Positions 20,318 to 28,254 of a stretch of 28,254 nt of DNA are shown piece after piece. Source of the stretch: a virus. The stretch is from the IMG/VR virus record IMGVR_UViG_3300042868_005174, positions 1 to 28,254 of that record; one strand, 5' to 3'. The notes below the pieces were generated by a model that was not told the origin of the DNA, searched no databases, and saw nothing but the letters and a program-made list of their open reading frames with translations. The first letter of the stretch is position 1, and every line of letters starts with the position of its first letter. A program made the position numbers and the translations under genes.

Positions 20318-20579
20318 AGTAACTATCAGTATTGAAGCACAAGGACCTATGCTAGACATAGTCGTTCACTGTACTACAGAAGCTCAGGTAGTTAAAAAAC
20401 TCAAAGAGCTTAAAAACCTAGTGAATCCACCACGTACTAAAGTAGTAGAGACCTACCGAAAAAGATGGACTACTAAAAAACGTACTTACTATCTGGACAA
20501 TTCAGTAGGTAAGATTCAAGGTAAACACACATTCACTATTATTCACAATCACCCTCAACACCCAACAAACAAACTATGA
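20301..20579 (+). CDS. Small basic unknown protein (92 aa)
   Basis: Begins 'MAKTPKVTISIEAQGPMLDI' and has a Lys/Arg-rich middle ('YRKRWTTKKRTYYLDNSVGK'), then 'FTIIHNHPQHPTNKL'. The N-terminal half looks like a small beta-alpha-beta unit, and the basic middle suggests nucleic-acid contact. It overlaps its neighbours at both ends. Confidence 0.65.
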   Translation: MAKTPKVTISIEAQGPMLDIVVHCTTEAQVVKKLKELKNLVNPPRTKVVETYRKRWTTKKRTYYLDNSVGKIQGKHTFTIIHNHPQHPTNKL

Positions 20580-21289
20580 CAATTCAATCATTTCGAAACG
20601 CAGAACTAGACAACGTAATCCTAGAAGTAGGAGATCAAGACGAATGGAAGCAGTTAGCTGCTGAGATGGGCTTAGACAAACAAATGGAGTTTGTTCAACA
20701 AGCTAAATCTCCCCTCCCTTATCCATACATGAACCAAAGTATGCAAAACATCTTTGGTACTTTGTGTGGAACTAAAGTAGATTTCAAAGAGTACTCCAAG
20801 ACTCCCATACCTTTGGATGTTATGCGTGAGTTAGCCTTCTGCAGAGTAGAGAAGTACTTCAATGACATCAAGATCTGGTATGATGATAAGACTCCAGACC
20901 CTATTGCTGTAGGTACCTGCACTAGATTCTCTGCTAGTTACTATAAGACCCAAGAAGACAAAGACAAGGGTTCTTATTACAACAGAGAAAGCACAGCCTA
21001 TGACTTTACTTCTCGTGAGCAAGCAAAGGATTATGTTGAGACTATGGGCTTTGTGTTTAACGACACCAACACCCAAACCAACCAATACCTTATTGCTCGT
21101 TGGGCCGATGAGTTGCGTCCTATGGAAGAACTCAAGACATTGGCTTTAGATAGACTCCAAGACAAGTATGTGTCGGAGTGGAACAAAGCCATCAAAGACC
21201 TTCAGTCAAAGGTACTTTCAGCTAAAGAGACGCTTAATCTTTTCTTGATGGGCGAAATCTCCGAGTGGGACTTAAGAAGAAACTTGTAA
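20576..21289 (+). CDS. Unknown phage protein (237 aa)
   Basis: A mixed protein with 'FRNAELDNVILEVGDQDEWK', 'SPLPYPYMNQSMQNIFGTLC', 'AFCRVEKYFNDIKIWYDDKT' and a helical C-terminus 'ALDRLQDKYVSEWNKAIKDL'. No known motif is visible. It is coupled to the preceding gene by ATGA and followed by a strong terminator, so it ends the thyX unit. A role in nucleotide metabolism or replication is suggested only by position. Confidence 0.7.
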   Translation: MTIQSFRNAELDNVILEVGDQDEWKQLAAEMGLDKQMEFVQQAKSPLPYPYMNQSMQNIFGTLCGTKVDFKEYSKTPIPLDVMRELAFCRVEKYFNDIKIWYDDKTPDPIAVGTCTRFSASYYKTQEDKDKGSYYNRESTAYDFTSREQAKDYVETMGFVFNDTNTQTNQYLIARWADELRPMEELKTLALDRLQDKYVSEWNKAIKDLQSKVLSAKETLNLFLMGEISEWDLRRNL

Positions 21290-21311
21290 TTTAACTTAAA
21301 CTAATTAACTG

Positions 21312-21335
21312 AGGGGCCTAACAAGCCCCTTTTTT
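21312..21335 (+). terminator. Rho-independent terminator after the thyX operon
   Basis: AGGGGC (21312-21317) pairs with GCCCCT (21325-21330), followed by TTTTT. Confidence 0.92.
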
Positions 21336-21338
21336 ATT

Positions 21339-23234
21339 ATGCCAAACACAGAACTATTTTGCGATCCATTGGGTGTTGACTTCATTAATGAGGTACAACA
21401 GCCAGTAAGAGATAAAACCCTAGAGGAAAAGTTATCTCTTGTAACTGAAAATCTGTCTAATCGAACTAGGCAGAAAAAAGTAAAATTTTATTCAAGTCTT
21501 GAGCTAAGAAGAAGACTACAGATTTTAATTAGCAGCAACCCTGACCACGATGTAGTGTGCCGTATTGCACGTAATCTACTAGATCTTAAGTATGTAAGTC
21601 CAGAAAGTATCAATTACTTAGATTTATCTAATGACGACTACACCAAAATATCATTCATGAATCAAGAGAGGTATGAGAAAGTTAAGAACGATAGCTTTAA
21701 AACTTATTACTTTACCTCTAGATCCAGAATTCTTTGTGCACACAGAGGAAGAGTATTAGGTACTCACAGAGACGCAGAAGGTAACTTATACCATGGTTTA
21801 GGAGATAAAGAAATCTGTACTAGTTTCTACTTTAACAAAAATTTAGTACCGGAGCCTATTAAGCTGAAAACCATTAAAACTGTTACTGGTTTGAAGCATC
21901 ACGAGGATGGTACTCCTGAAGCTATTTGTGAATACTCCTACGAACTTCCAGAGGATTTTACAGTTGATTACCTAAAAACAAGTGACTTAGGGTCTAGGTA
22001 TAGATTTAGGATAGCTCAAGGTAAATTAATCCCAAGTGGCTATGGATATGAAAATCCTGACTTTGATTGGAAACTTGACAACCTTAAGGAAGTAATTAGA
22101 CCTAGTGTATGGAATCCTAACTTAAGATTTCATAGTAGTATTCACAAAGTCTTAAACAAGCTATTCCCTACAGAGTACACAGAACGTGAGAAGAATATGT
22201 TTGCCGAGTCTTACTATAGATTAGTAGTAATTAAAGATAAGAGCTATTCATTCTCAGTTGTTCAAGGTGAGGCAATTAAAGACGCATACCTAGAAGACAA
22301 CTACCTTAGACCTCTAAACGGAAGTACCTTGTGGCAGTCTTGTATGCGTTACCAACAATGTCAGAAGTATCTAGAAATCTATGTAGATAATCCTGACCTA
22401 GTAAGCTTGGCTGTACTTGAGAAACATGGTATGGTAGTAGCTAGGGCTATTATATGGACTTCACCAGATGGTAAGAAGCATATAGACCGTATCTACACCT
22501 ACAACAGTGAGGCAGAAGCGATTATGACTGCAAGCATAGGTACACTAGGTTATAGTGAACTTAGACTTTTCCACGGAGGACAAAAGTATGACCTAGAAAT
22601 TCCATTACCCTATGAAAAGTTCTTGGGTTATGGTTATTTCCCGTACATAGATAGCTTAAAGTACTACAACCTTAACAACTACAAGCTACAGAATCACTGT
22701 GAGAACACTAGTAATTACATTACATTTAACGAAACTGACGGTACTCACTCAGACTATGACCGTGACGAGGAGCAGTTTGAGTGTGACGAGTGTGGTAGTA
22801 CTAGTTCCAATGCAGATTTTTTAACAGAAATAACTGCAGGTAGACACAGAGGAAATTACGCTTGTGAAAACTGTAGAGTTTATTCCGAGGAATTAGATGC
22901 TGACATAGCAAGTGATTATTCTTATTACTGTGAATACTCAGAATCTTATTTCCCTCAGGATGACATGGTCACTCTAGCAGATGGTTCTAGATGTTGGGGT
23001 GCACACAATGAAATACAGTCGTACGAAAATAATTATGGATTCTTTCTAACAGGAGATAATAACTTTGAGTACAAAGAGTATGATGGTTTGTATTACCACC
23101 CAGAAGACCCTGCCTTCGCAGCATTACTAGAACAAATTGAAGAAAATTTACGAAATCAATCAAACCAAACAAATCAAGACAATGAACAAATCGAAACAAC
23201 AAACCGCCCACAAACCTACACTGGTGTACTCTAA
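21339..23234 (+). CDS. Large phage protein with zinc-ribbon-like C4 motif (631 aa)
   Basis: The middle block 'GSTLWQSCMRYQQCQKYLEI' plus 'YVDNPDLVSLAVLEKHGMVV' and 'ARAIIWTSPDGKKHIDRIYT' resembles a domain found in large phage proteins of unknown role (from memory, PcfJ-like). A C4 zinc ribbon follows: C482-x2-C485 and C509-x2-C512. More Cys, Tyr and acidic residues follow ('DYSYYCEYSESYFPQDDMVT'), perhaps a second finger. The tail is Asn/Gln/Glu-rich and disordered. It overlaps the peptidase-like gene by 53 nt. A nucleic-acid-linked role is likely; catalytic activity is unknown. Confidence 0.75.
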   Translation: MPNTELFCDPLGVDFINEVQQPVRDKTLEEKLSLVTENLSNRTRQKKVKFYSSLELRRRLQILISSNPDHDVVCRIARNLLDLKYVSPESINYLDLSNDDYTKISFMNQERYEKVKNDSFKTYYFTSRSRILCAHRGRVLGTHRDAEGNLYHGLGDKEICTSFYFNKNLVPEPIKLKTIKTVTGLKHHEDGTPEAICEYSYELPEDFTVDYLKTSDLGSRYRFRIAQGKLIPSGYGYENPDFDWKLDNLKEVIRPSVWNPNLRFHSSIHKVLNKLFPTEYTEREKNMFAESYYRLVVIKDKSYSFSVVQGEAIKDAYLEDNYLRPLNGSTLWQSCMRYQQCQKYLEIYVDNPDLVSLAVLEKHGMVVARAIIWTSPDGKKHIDRIYTYNSEAEAIMTASIGTLGYSELRLFHGGQKYDLEIPLPYEKFLGYGYFPYIDSLKYYNLNNYKLQNHCENTSNYITFNETDGTHSDYDRDEEQFECDECGSTSSNADFLTEITAGRHRGNYACENCRVYSEELDADIASDYSYYCEYSESYFPQDDMVTLADGSRCWGAHNEIQSYENNYGFFLTGDNNFEYKEYDGLYYHPEDPAFAALLEQIEENLRNQSNQTNQDNEQIETTNRPQTYTGVL

Positions 23235-24609
23235 ACCAACTGTACTTAGGAATGAGGAGCAATTATTAAAAATAAACGCAGTTAAAAGCTTTAACACTAA
23301 TTATGAGTTGTTGAAGGACATTATGTTATTCCAGTCCCCTACTTATGATACAGCACGTAACAAAGCTAAAGCTGCTTATTTGCTTGATTTAGTTTTTGAC
23401 TACACAGGTGTTGAGGGCATTAACCTTGACGGTAACTTGTACTTTACTAAAGGACTGGCAGAGTTTTATCCTACTGTCGTAGCTCATTATGACACAGCCC
23501 AAGATTACCACGAAGATTTGCAAATCATGCAAACAAAAGACTGGATTTATGGCTTCAACAATTACAAAGGTAAACAGTGTGGCATAGGTGCAGATGATTC
23601 TGTAGGTCTTTACTTTGCTATTGAGATGCTTAAGCGTCTTGACCACTGTAAGGTAGTTTTCTTCTATGGCGAGGAACGAGGCTGTATCGGTTCTAATGCA
23701 TGCAACATGCAGTTCTTTGACGATTCAATCATCGTAACTCAGTTGGACAGACGTTCTTACAGTACAGATTTCATCAAGTACACAAACGGACTAGAAGTAT
23801 TTCCAGAAGAACACTACAACTTAATCACCTCATTGATGGATGTTTATGGTTATTCGTTTAATGACGGTAGTTGTACTGACGTAGGTGCTTTGCGTAGAAG
23901 AGGTTTGAAGGTAGCGTCTCATAATTTGAGCTGTGGTTATCTGAACGAGCACATGGATGACGAGATAATCCACATCAACTCTATGGAAAATGCATTCTGC
24001 TTTGCCCAAGAGATGCTGGAAATGTTGTCAGAGCGTAACATACCTCTATCTTTTCCTGTAAAAATGCAAGTACAAGATGACTTGATATATTCAGGCCGTT
24101 CATCACACTATGATGTATTTGACGAGATCTATGAAAAAACCACAGGTACAGTAACTAGAGATACAATTTTATCAGACGGAGATTTTAGACATCGTGTTCT
24201 TGAGAATATGTATGGTAACTACGAAGTCTTTGTACCTGATGCTGAACTACTTGCTTATTACGAGGGTTATCATGGAGAAGAAAAAGATTACGAACTTGAC
24301 TTAGCTTGTGGTGAATTGAGTCCAGAGTTATTTGTATGCTTGACTAAAAAACAATACACAGAGCTCACTGGAGAAATACAGGAAGCTGATCCAGAAGAAC
24401 TAGTAGAGTCAAGATTAGTAAACAACTTATCTCCAGTTACAGGAAAACCATTACAAAAAGGCGTTGAGTACTACATAGATCACGGAGTTATTTATTGCAG
24501 AGATTCCCGTACCTATATTCCGTACGAAATGAGCCCTGAAGATTGTCTAAATTTTCCTGACGATGACAGAAATGCACTTAGTAGTATGTGCAATGAATTT
24601 ACTTTTTAA
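23182..24609 (+). CDS. M20-like zinc peptidase/aminopeptidase (475 aa)
   Basis: Metal ligands of the M20 family are in order: 'VVAHYDTAQDY' (H102, D104), 'GIGADDSVGLYFAI' (D138/D139), 'FFYGEERGCIGS' (E164-E165), D189 in 'TQLDRRSY', and a late His in 'YLNEHMDDEIIHINS'. That pattern matches di-zinc aminopeptidases such as PepT; the C-terminal ~180 residues are extra and unknown. The ATG at 23182 is chosen over an earlier one at 23137 because it gives the 'MNKSKQQTA' start seen in the mini-gene array. No signal peptide is visible, so the protein is cytoplasmic. It might process host or phage peptides. Confidence 0.8.
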   Translation: MNKSKQQTAHKPTLVYSKPTVLRNEEQLLKINAVKSFNTNYELLKDIMLFQSPTYDTARNKAKAAYLLDLVFDYTGVEGINLDGNLYFTKGLAEFYPTVVAHYDTAQDYHEDLQIMQTKDWIYGFNNYKGKQCGIGADDSVGLYFAIEMLKRLDHCKVVFFYGEERGCIGSNACNMQFFDDSIIVTQLDRRSYSTDFIKYTNGLEVFPEEHYNLITSLMDVYGYSFNDGSCTDVGALRRRGLKVASHNLSCGYLNEHMDDEIIHINSMENAFCFAQEMLEMLSERNIPLSFPVKMQVQDDLIYSGRSSHYDVFDEIYEKTTGTVTRDTILSDGDFRHRVLENMYGNYEVFVPDAELLAYYEGYHGEEKDYELDLACGELSPELFVCLTKKQYTELTGEIQEADPEELVESRLVNNLSPVTGKPLQKGVEYYIDHGVIYCRDSRTYIPYEMSPEDCLNFPDDDRNALSSMCNEFTF

Positions 24610-24614
24610 TTAAC

Positions 24615-24635
24615 GGGGGAGAAATCCCCCTTTTT
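24615..24635 (+). terminator. Rho-independent terminator
   Basis: GGGGGA (24615-24620) pairs with TCCCCC (24625-24630) around GAAA, followed by TTTTT. Confidence 0.92.
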
Positions 24636-24643
24636 ATTTTATT

Positions 24644-24868
24644 ATGACAGAATTTGAACACTACGGAGAGTCGTTAAGTACGCACCCAGACTACTTAATG
24701 ATGCAACGTCATTATCAAGAAGAATTGTTAATGGCTGAGTTGCAAATGACAGAAGAATTGAGTAAATTCGTAACCCCCGTTTCTGAAAACGAGGTCAATT
24801 TAATTGATACACAACAAGTTAAAGAAAATGAAGAAAACGTTTTACGAAGTACTCTGGGACCTGTGTGA
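24644..24868 (+). CDS. Small acidic unknown protein (74 aa)
   Basis: Begins 'MTEFEHYGESLSTHPDYLMM' and is largely one acidic helix ('QEELLMAELQMTEELSKFVT'), with a disordered end. It heads the DnaB-like operon after a terminator and overlaps the next gene by 41 nt. No family is recognised. Confidence 0.65.
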   Translation: MTEFEHYGESLSTHPDYLMMQRHYQEELLMAELQMTEELSKFVTPVSENEVNLIDTQQVKENEENVLRSTLGPV

Positions 24869-25373
24869 GAAGAGTGGCTTCATTGAAGAATGGAAGTCAG
24901 AGGGTCTACTGATACATAAAGATTCTAGAATGACTTGGCATCCAAGAGTTGCTGAGATTCTAGGTAAAGATGATTTATCAGTAGTAGGGAGTATTGCGGA
25001 TTCAACTCCAAAAGTAGTTACCAAACCTAAAGAACCTGAAGTTGATATCTCTTGGATTAAAGAGTACATGGTTAAGTTTTCAGCCAAGAATCTAGGTGTA
25101 ACAGCCAAGACTACTGACTTAGCTACTGTACAAACTAAAATGACCAAGTTTATTCAAAAGTACAAGTACACTAAAGAAGAGATTCTAGGTGGTACTGACC
25201 TCTATATAGATACCTTGCGTAGAAAAGGCTCTTTGAATTATGTAAGAGAGTGTGGCTACTTTATCTCTAAGCGAATTGATGGCATCGACCAAAGCGATTT
25301 AGCTAACTGGTGTCAGCAATTCAAGGATAATGGCAACCAATCAACAAACTATAACTCAAGGAACATTATCTAA
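24828..25373 (+). CDS. Unknown protein next to the DnaB-like helicase (181 aa)
   Basis: Begins 'MKKTFYEVLWDLCEKSGFIE'; central 'WIKEYMVKFSAKNLGVTAKT' and 'TKFIQKYKYTKEEILGGTDL'; C-terminal 'VRECGYFISKRIDGIDQSDL'. The helical C-terminal half plus the place just before a replicative-helicase-like gene suggests a loader or a DnaB N-domain partner, but no AAA motif is visible. The ATG at 24828 is preferred over one 8 codons earlier. Stop and next start overlap by one base (TAATG). Confidence 0.6.
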   Translation: MKKTFYEVLWDLCEKSGFIEEWKSEGLLIHKDSRMTWHPRVAEILGKDDLSVVGSIADSTPKVVTKPKEPEVDISWIKEYMVKFSAKNLGVTAKTTDLATVQTKMTKFIQKYKYTKEEILGGTDLYIDTLRRKGSLNYVRECGYFISKRIDGIDQSDLANWCQQFKDNGNQSTNYNSRNII

Positions 25374-26479
25374 TGCAAGACTTTGAGAGGGTACTAGGTC
25401 AAATTGAGCGAAATAAGGCCATTAAAGAAGGTGGAGGTATAACTTCTATCCTTCCTCCTTTCCCTCGCTTAGGTGAGAAGTATGGTGGCTTTACCAAGGG
25501 TTCTATCACTGCAATAACTGCTGGCTCTGGTGTAGGTAAGACCAAGTTTGTAAAATACTTCACTATTATGAATATTTTCAAGCGTACAGTCAACTCCAAC
25601 ATCAAACCCAAAGTATTCTATTTTGCACTAGAGGAATCCGAGACTGACTTCTGGTTATCATTCATTGCTATGTACTTGTACGAGAAGCATAAGATAACCA
25701 TAAGCGTATCTCAATTGAAGTCCATTGGTTCTTACACAGTAAATCAAGAACTACTTGAAAAGATTAAGGGAGCAGAGAAGTTCATTAAGGCTTTGCAGAA
25801 CAACGTAGAGGTTATTGATTACATCCGTAACCCCACAGGAATCAAAAAGCACATTAAAGCTTTCTTTGACAACCCAGAGATAGGTGATTATGAGTATAAA
25901 GAATACGATGGAAAACAAGTACCTGTTGCTTATCATTACAAATCAGACGACACCTGGGTATTTTTTATTTTAGACCACATCAGTCTATTGTCTAATGAGA
26001 TGATGTCCGAGACTAGAACTCGACTCAGTACTTATCAGACACTTGACTATATGGTCAAAGACATTACGCTGGAATTGTTTTCCAAGAAATTCAAGATGGC
26101 AAACATTATTGTTCATCAACAGACTCCGTCATCAGAAAAAGCCCAATACACTAACAGAGGCGCACTGATTGAGGAGATGTTGGAACCATCACTAGAAGAA
26201 CTCCATCTTAACAAAGGTGTACAACAAGACTACGAGATAGTGTTAGGCTTGTTTAATCCTTCTAGACATAACATACCTGTGCATAGTGGGTATGACGTAT
26301 CACTGCTAGGCCCTAAGTACCGTTCTTTGATATTTTTGAAGGACCGACACTTTGGCTTAGAAAATTCTGCAGTGGGATTATACTTCAACGGAGCTAATGG
26401 TGAGTTCCAAGAACTCCCTAGAGCCGAGGAGATGTCTAATCCAGTAAAGAATTACTACGAACACTTTATTAAGTTATGA
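25373..26479 (+). CDS. DnaB-like / RecA-fold ATPase, probable replicative helicase (368 aa)
   Basis: Walker A is A50-GSGVGKT-57, after 'FPRLGEKYGGFTKGSITAIT', a DnaB-type approach to the P-loop. Walker B is near residues 195-206 ('WVFFILDHISLLSNE'), and 'ANIIVHQQTPSSE' is like the sensor/H4 region. There is no DnaB N-terminal domain, so the neighbouring protein could supply it. It is typical of short phage SF4 helicases that unwind DNA at the fork; a KaiC-like RecA ATPase is the alternative. It is coupled both ways (1-nt overlap before, ATGA after). Confidence 0.82.
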   Translation: MQDFERVLGQIERNKAIKEGGGITSILPPFPRLGEKYGGFTKGSITAITAGSGVGKTKFVKYFTIMNIFKRTVNSNIKPKVFYFALEESETDFWLSFIAMYLYEKHKITISVSQLKSIGSYTVNQELLEKIKGAEKFIKALQNNVEVIDYIRNPTGIKKHIKAFFDNPEIGDYEYKEYDGKQVPVAYHYKSDDTWVFFILDHISLLSNEMMSETRTRLSTYQTLDYMVKDITLELFSKKFKMANIIVHQQTPSSEKAQYTNRGALIEEMLEPSLEELHLNKGVQQDYEIVLGLFNPSRHNIPVHSGYDVSLLGPKYRSLIFLKDRHFGLENSAVGLYFNGANGEFQELPRAEEMSNPVKNYYEHFIKL

Positions 26480-26769
26480 CCGAGCATTTGAAAGAAATTT
26501 ACACAGAGATGTGCAAGAGAGTAGGAACTGACCTTTCAGAGGTTGATCTTACAGAGAAGAACTGGTACCAGAAGTACCGTTGGCCAATCAAAGAAGAAGT
26601 AAGTTTCAGAGATTGGTTATTTAATTACCTAGAAACGAACCCAAACGCAATAGACGCAATTGTAAGTGTAGGCATCATTCGTCATGTAGACAAGAAGAAA
26701 ATGGCCACCGAGTTTGCTAGTTATTTTGGATGGGATCATTTAATAGAAACCGAACAATCGAAAAATTAA
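26476..26769 (+). CDS. Small unknown protein between the two ATPases (97 aa)
   Basis: Helical and acidic: 'MTEHLKEIYTEMCKRVGTDL', 'NWYQKYRWPIKEEVSFRDWL', 'KKKMATEFASYFGWDHLIE'. It is coupled to the DnaB-like gene by ATGA, 4 nt before the Sak4-like gene. Its place suggests a replication accessory factor, but nothing in the sequence proves it. Confidence 0.65.
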   Translation: MTEHLKEIYTEMCKRVGTDLSEVDLTEKNWYQKYRWPIKEEVSFRDWLFNYLETNPNAIDAIVSVGIIRHVDKKKMATEFASYFGWDHLIETEQSKN

Positions 26770-26773
26770 AATC

Positions 26774-27526
26774 ATGTCAAGCAAATTAATCGCTATCGTA
26801 GGCCCTAGTGGTACCGGTAAATCTACCAGTATCCGCAGCCTAAGTCCTAAAGAAACGTTTATCATTAACGTAGCCCGTAAAGAATTGCCATTCAGAGGTG
26901 CAGAGAAACTCTACAACACTGAAAGCAAAAACTACATGGAGGTTGATGATATTCCACAAATTACTGCTTTACTCGGAACAATCAACGAGAAAGCCCCACA
27001 CATCAAAAACATTGTACTAGACGATGCTATCTACTCAATGTCTTTCTTGATGATGAAGAAAGCTAACGAGGTTGGCTTTTCTAAGTTTACAAACTTGGCT
27101 AAAGATGTTACCAACATGCTTACCACAGCCCGTAAACTCAGAAACAACCTGAAGATTTTCTATGTCACTCACTCAGAGACAATTGAAGATGATGGCCGTA
27201 TAGTAGGTCAGAAGATCAAAACCATCGGCAAAGCATTGGATAACCAAATTGTGTTAGAAGGCTTGTTCACCATTGCTTTGTACACTCACGTAGACGAGGA
27301 CAAGAATGGTATGGCAACTTACAACTTTGTTACCAATCGCTACCGTAATTACCCTGCAAAGAGTCCTATGGATATGTTTGCAGACACTCTTATTCCTAAC
27401 GACTTGCAGTATGTGTGCAATGCAGTCGATGCATATTATGCAGATGAAGCAGCACCAGTTAACCCAGCTCCTAGAAAAGTAGAAGCTAAAATTGAAGAAC
27501 CCGAAACCAAATCAGAAACCATTTAA
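26774..27526 (+). CDS. Sak4-like P-loop ATPase, probable recombination protein (250 aa)
   Basis: The Walker A motif is G10-PSGTGKST-18, and Walker B is near residues 79-86 ('IKNIVLDDAIYSMSFL'). 'KIFYVTHSETIEDDGRIVGQ' and 'NRYRNYPAKSPMDMFADTLI' fit the RecA-core-only ATPases of the Sak4 group (AAA_24-like), which help phage strand annealing together with an SSB. The C-terminus is acidic and Ala/Glu-rich, perhaps binding the SSB. The next gene is a possible SSB, as in other phages. The family call is good; the detailed role is inferred. Confidence 0.82.
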   Translation: MSSKLIAIVGPSGTGKSTSIRSLSPKETFIINVARKELPFRGAEKLYNTESKNYMEVDDIPQITALLGTINEKAPHIKNIVLDDAIYSMSFLMMKKANEVGFSKFTNLAKDVTNMLTTARKLRNNLKIFYVTHSETIEDDGRIVGQKIKTIGKALDNQIVLEGLFTIALYTHVDEDKNGMATYNFVTNRYRNYPAKSPMDMFADTLIPNDLQYVCNAVDAYYADEAAPVNPAPRKVEAKIEEPETKSETI

Positions 27527-27536
27527 TTAAAGAATC

Positions 27537-28254
27537 ATGAACTTAAACGAATTAGAAACCAGAGAAGTATCAAACCGTAAGTATTATACCGGTTTTGCAC
27601 CCATTCAAATCATCGCAGTTAACCCTAATGAGGATAAACTGAAAGACATTTTAGGTCTAGATGAAGTTAAAACCCCAGTATATGAAGGCGAAAAGAATGT
27701 TCGTCTTGACTTCTGGTATGTAAACCACCCTTCTAGCAAAGTAGAGATGCGTGGTAAATTCTCTTTGTGGGTATCGAATAACACTCGTATCTCCAAGTCA
27801 GACAAAAAGCAATTCATTGATAACTTCACCAAGACTGCGTGGGCTGAGAACCTTGCAGGTTTGAGTGAGACTATGAGAAACTGGGACGAGTCACGTCGTC
27901 TTGACAAATCTAGTATCCGTGAAGCTAAAGAGGGCGAGGAGAATGTTTATTCTTTGATGAAAGCCTATGCTAACGCTAGTCCTAAAACCAAGCCATTTGT
28001 ATTGGATGACTGGAATGCATTAGCAAAAGGTAATGGTAGCGAGTTGGAAGCTTTCTTCAAGCACTTCAACAAACTTAACGGAGGTATCAAAGTATTGTTT
28101 GGTATCAAAGACAGCAAGTATCAAGATGTGTTCACTAATATTTTCTTGAACGTAGAAGGTCGTGTAACTGACTATGTGAAGAAAGTAGTAGAAGGTGAGT
28201 ATGGCTACAAGCATTACTATGCTAATTCTTACGACTTGAAAGAGTTTTCACCTG
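27537..28254 (+). CDS. Partial protein, possible ssDNA-binding protein
   Basis: It starts at ATG 27537, 10 nt after the Sak4-like gene, and runs off the right edge (239 codons visible). The N-terminal 'RKYYTGFAPIQIIAVNPNED' and 'VRLDFWYVNHPSSKVEMRGK' followed by 'FSLWVSNNTRISKSDKKQFI' resemble OB-fold openings of phage ssDNA-binding proteins seen next to Sak4 genes, from memory. Later parts are helical and basic ('FNKLNGGIKVLFGIKDSKYQ'). The end and any acidic tail are not visible, so the call is tentative. Confidence 0.5.
   Translation, partial: MNLNELETREVSNRKYYTGFAPIQIIAVNPNEDKLKDILGLDEVKTPVYEGEKNVRLDFWYVNHPSSKVEMRGKFSLWVSNNTRISKSDKKQFIDNFTKTAWAENLAGLSETMRNWDESRRLDKSSIREAKEGEENVYSLMKAYANASPKTKPFVLDDWNALAKGNGSELEAFFKHFNKLNGGIKVLFGIKDSKYQDVFTNIFLNVEGRVTDYVKKVVEGEYGYKHYYANSYDLKEFSP

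Noticed and set aside
24804-24827. Earlier start for the 181-aa gene at 24804
   Set aside because: It would add 'MIHNKLKK' with no support; the ATG at 24828 follows an A-rich leader and opens directly with a protein-like helix.
1-28254. CRISPR array, transposase, integrase or attachment site
   Set aside because: No regularly spaced direct repeats and no transposase or integrase motifs were found. The tRNA genes carry no obvious duplicated 3' end that would mark an attachment site.

Overview
The window looks like part of a double-stranded DNA tailed phage (or prophage) of a Bacteroidota host. Three kinds of evidence point there: promoter-like TAnnTTTG elements, tail-fibre proteins with the 'GIGTTTDAGYKLDVNG' and 'YVPYTGAT.DVNLG' repeats common in Bacteroidota phages, and A-rich leaders in place of Shine-Dalgarno sites at many genes. 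The gene set (DnaB-like ATPase, Sak4-like ATPase and a possible ssDNA-binding protein in a row, plus ThyX) would fit a crAss-like or similar large phage, but the sequence alone does not settle the family.

Layout. Positions 1-8275 are a leftward (minus-strand) late/structural block: a partial gene at the left edge, a GIY-YIG homing endonuclease, two tail-fibre-type proteins (369 and 1372 aa), four small unknown proteins and a phosphoribosyltransferase-like protein. Several of these start within 4-10 nt of a TATATTTG-type promoter motif, suggesting leaderless or nearly leaderless late mRNAs. Positions 8288-9593 are the divergence zone. It holds a G+C-rich island with one orphan gene, a terminator, a nested 18-bp inverted repeat and a run of hairpins.

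Positions 9594-13468 form a rightward block of small unknown genes interleaved with RNA: at least two unassigned structured intergenic RNAs, a tRNA-Glu, a tmRNA with a long (24-residue) predicted tag, a malformed tRNA-Leu-like gene, and a pair of repeated stem-loop modules. Positions 13469-14985 hold a DNA-binding-like protein with a Glu-Val repeat, a lipoprotein and a membrane-anchored glucosaminidase (likely lysis cassette).

Positions 15057-28254 are the rightward early/replication block: an SF2 helicase, a staircase of overlapping small genes, a hotdog-fold acyl-CoA thioesterase, a mosaic array of mini-genes that share interchangeable N-terminal and core segments, ThyX, an HTH protein, a zinc-ribbon protein, an M20-like metallopeptidase, a DnaB-like ATPase, a Sak4-like ATPase and a partial possible ssDNA-binding protein. 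Stop/start overlaps (ATGA) join most of them, and strong hairpin-T terminators separate transcription units.

The most unusual features are the multi-branched RNA at 9850-10046, the mosaic mini-gene array at 18133-19243, the leaderless-promoter pattern, the tmRNA tag with the odd tRNA beside it, and the nested inverted repeat near 9224-9297.
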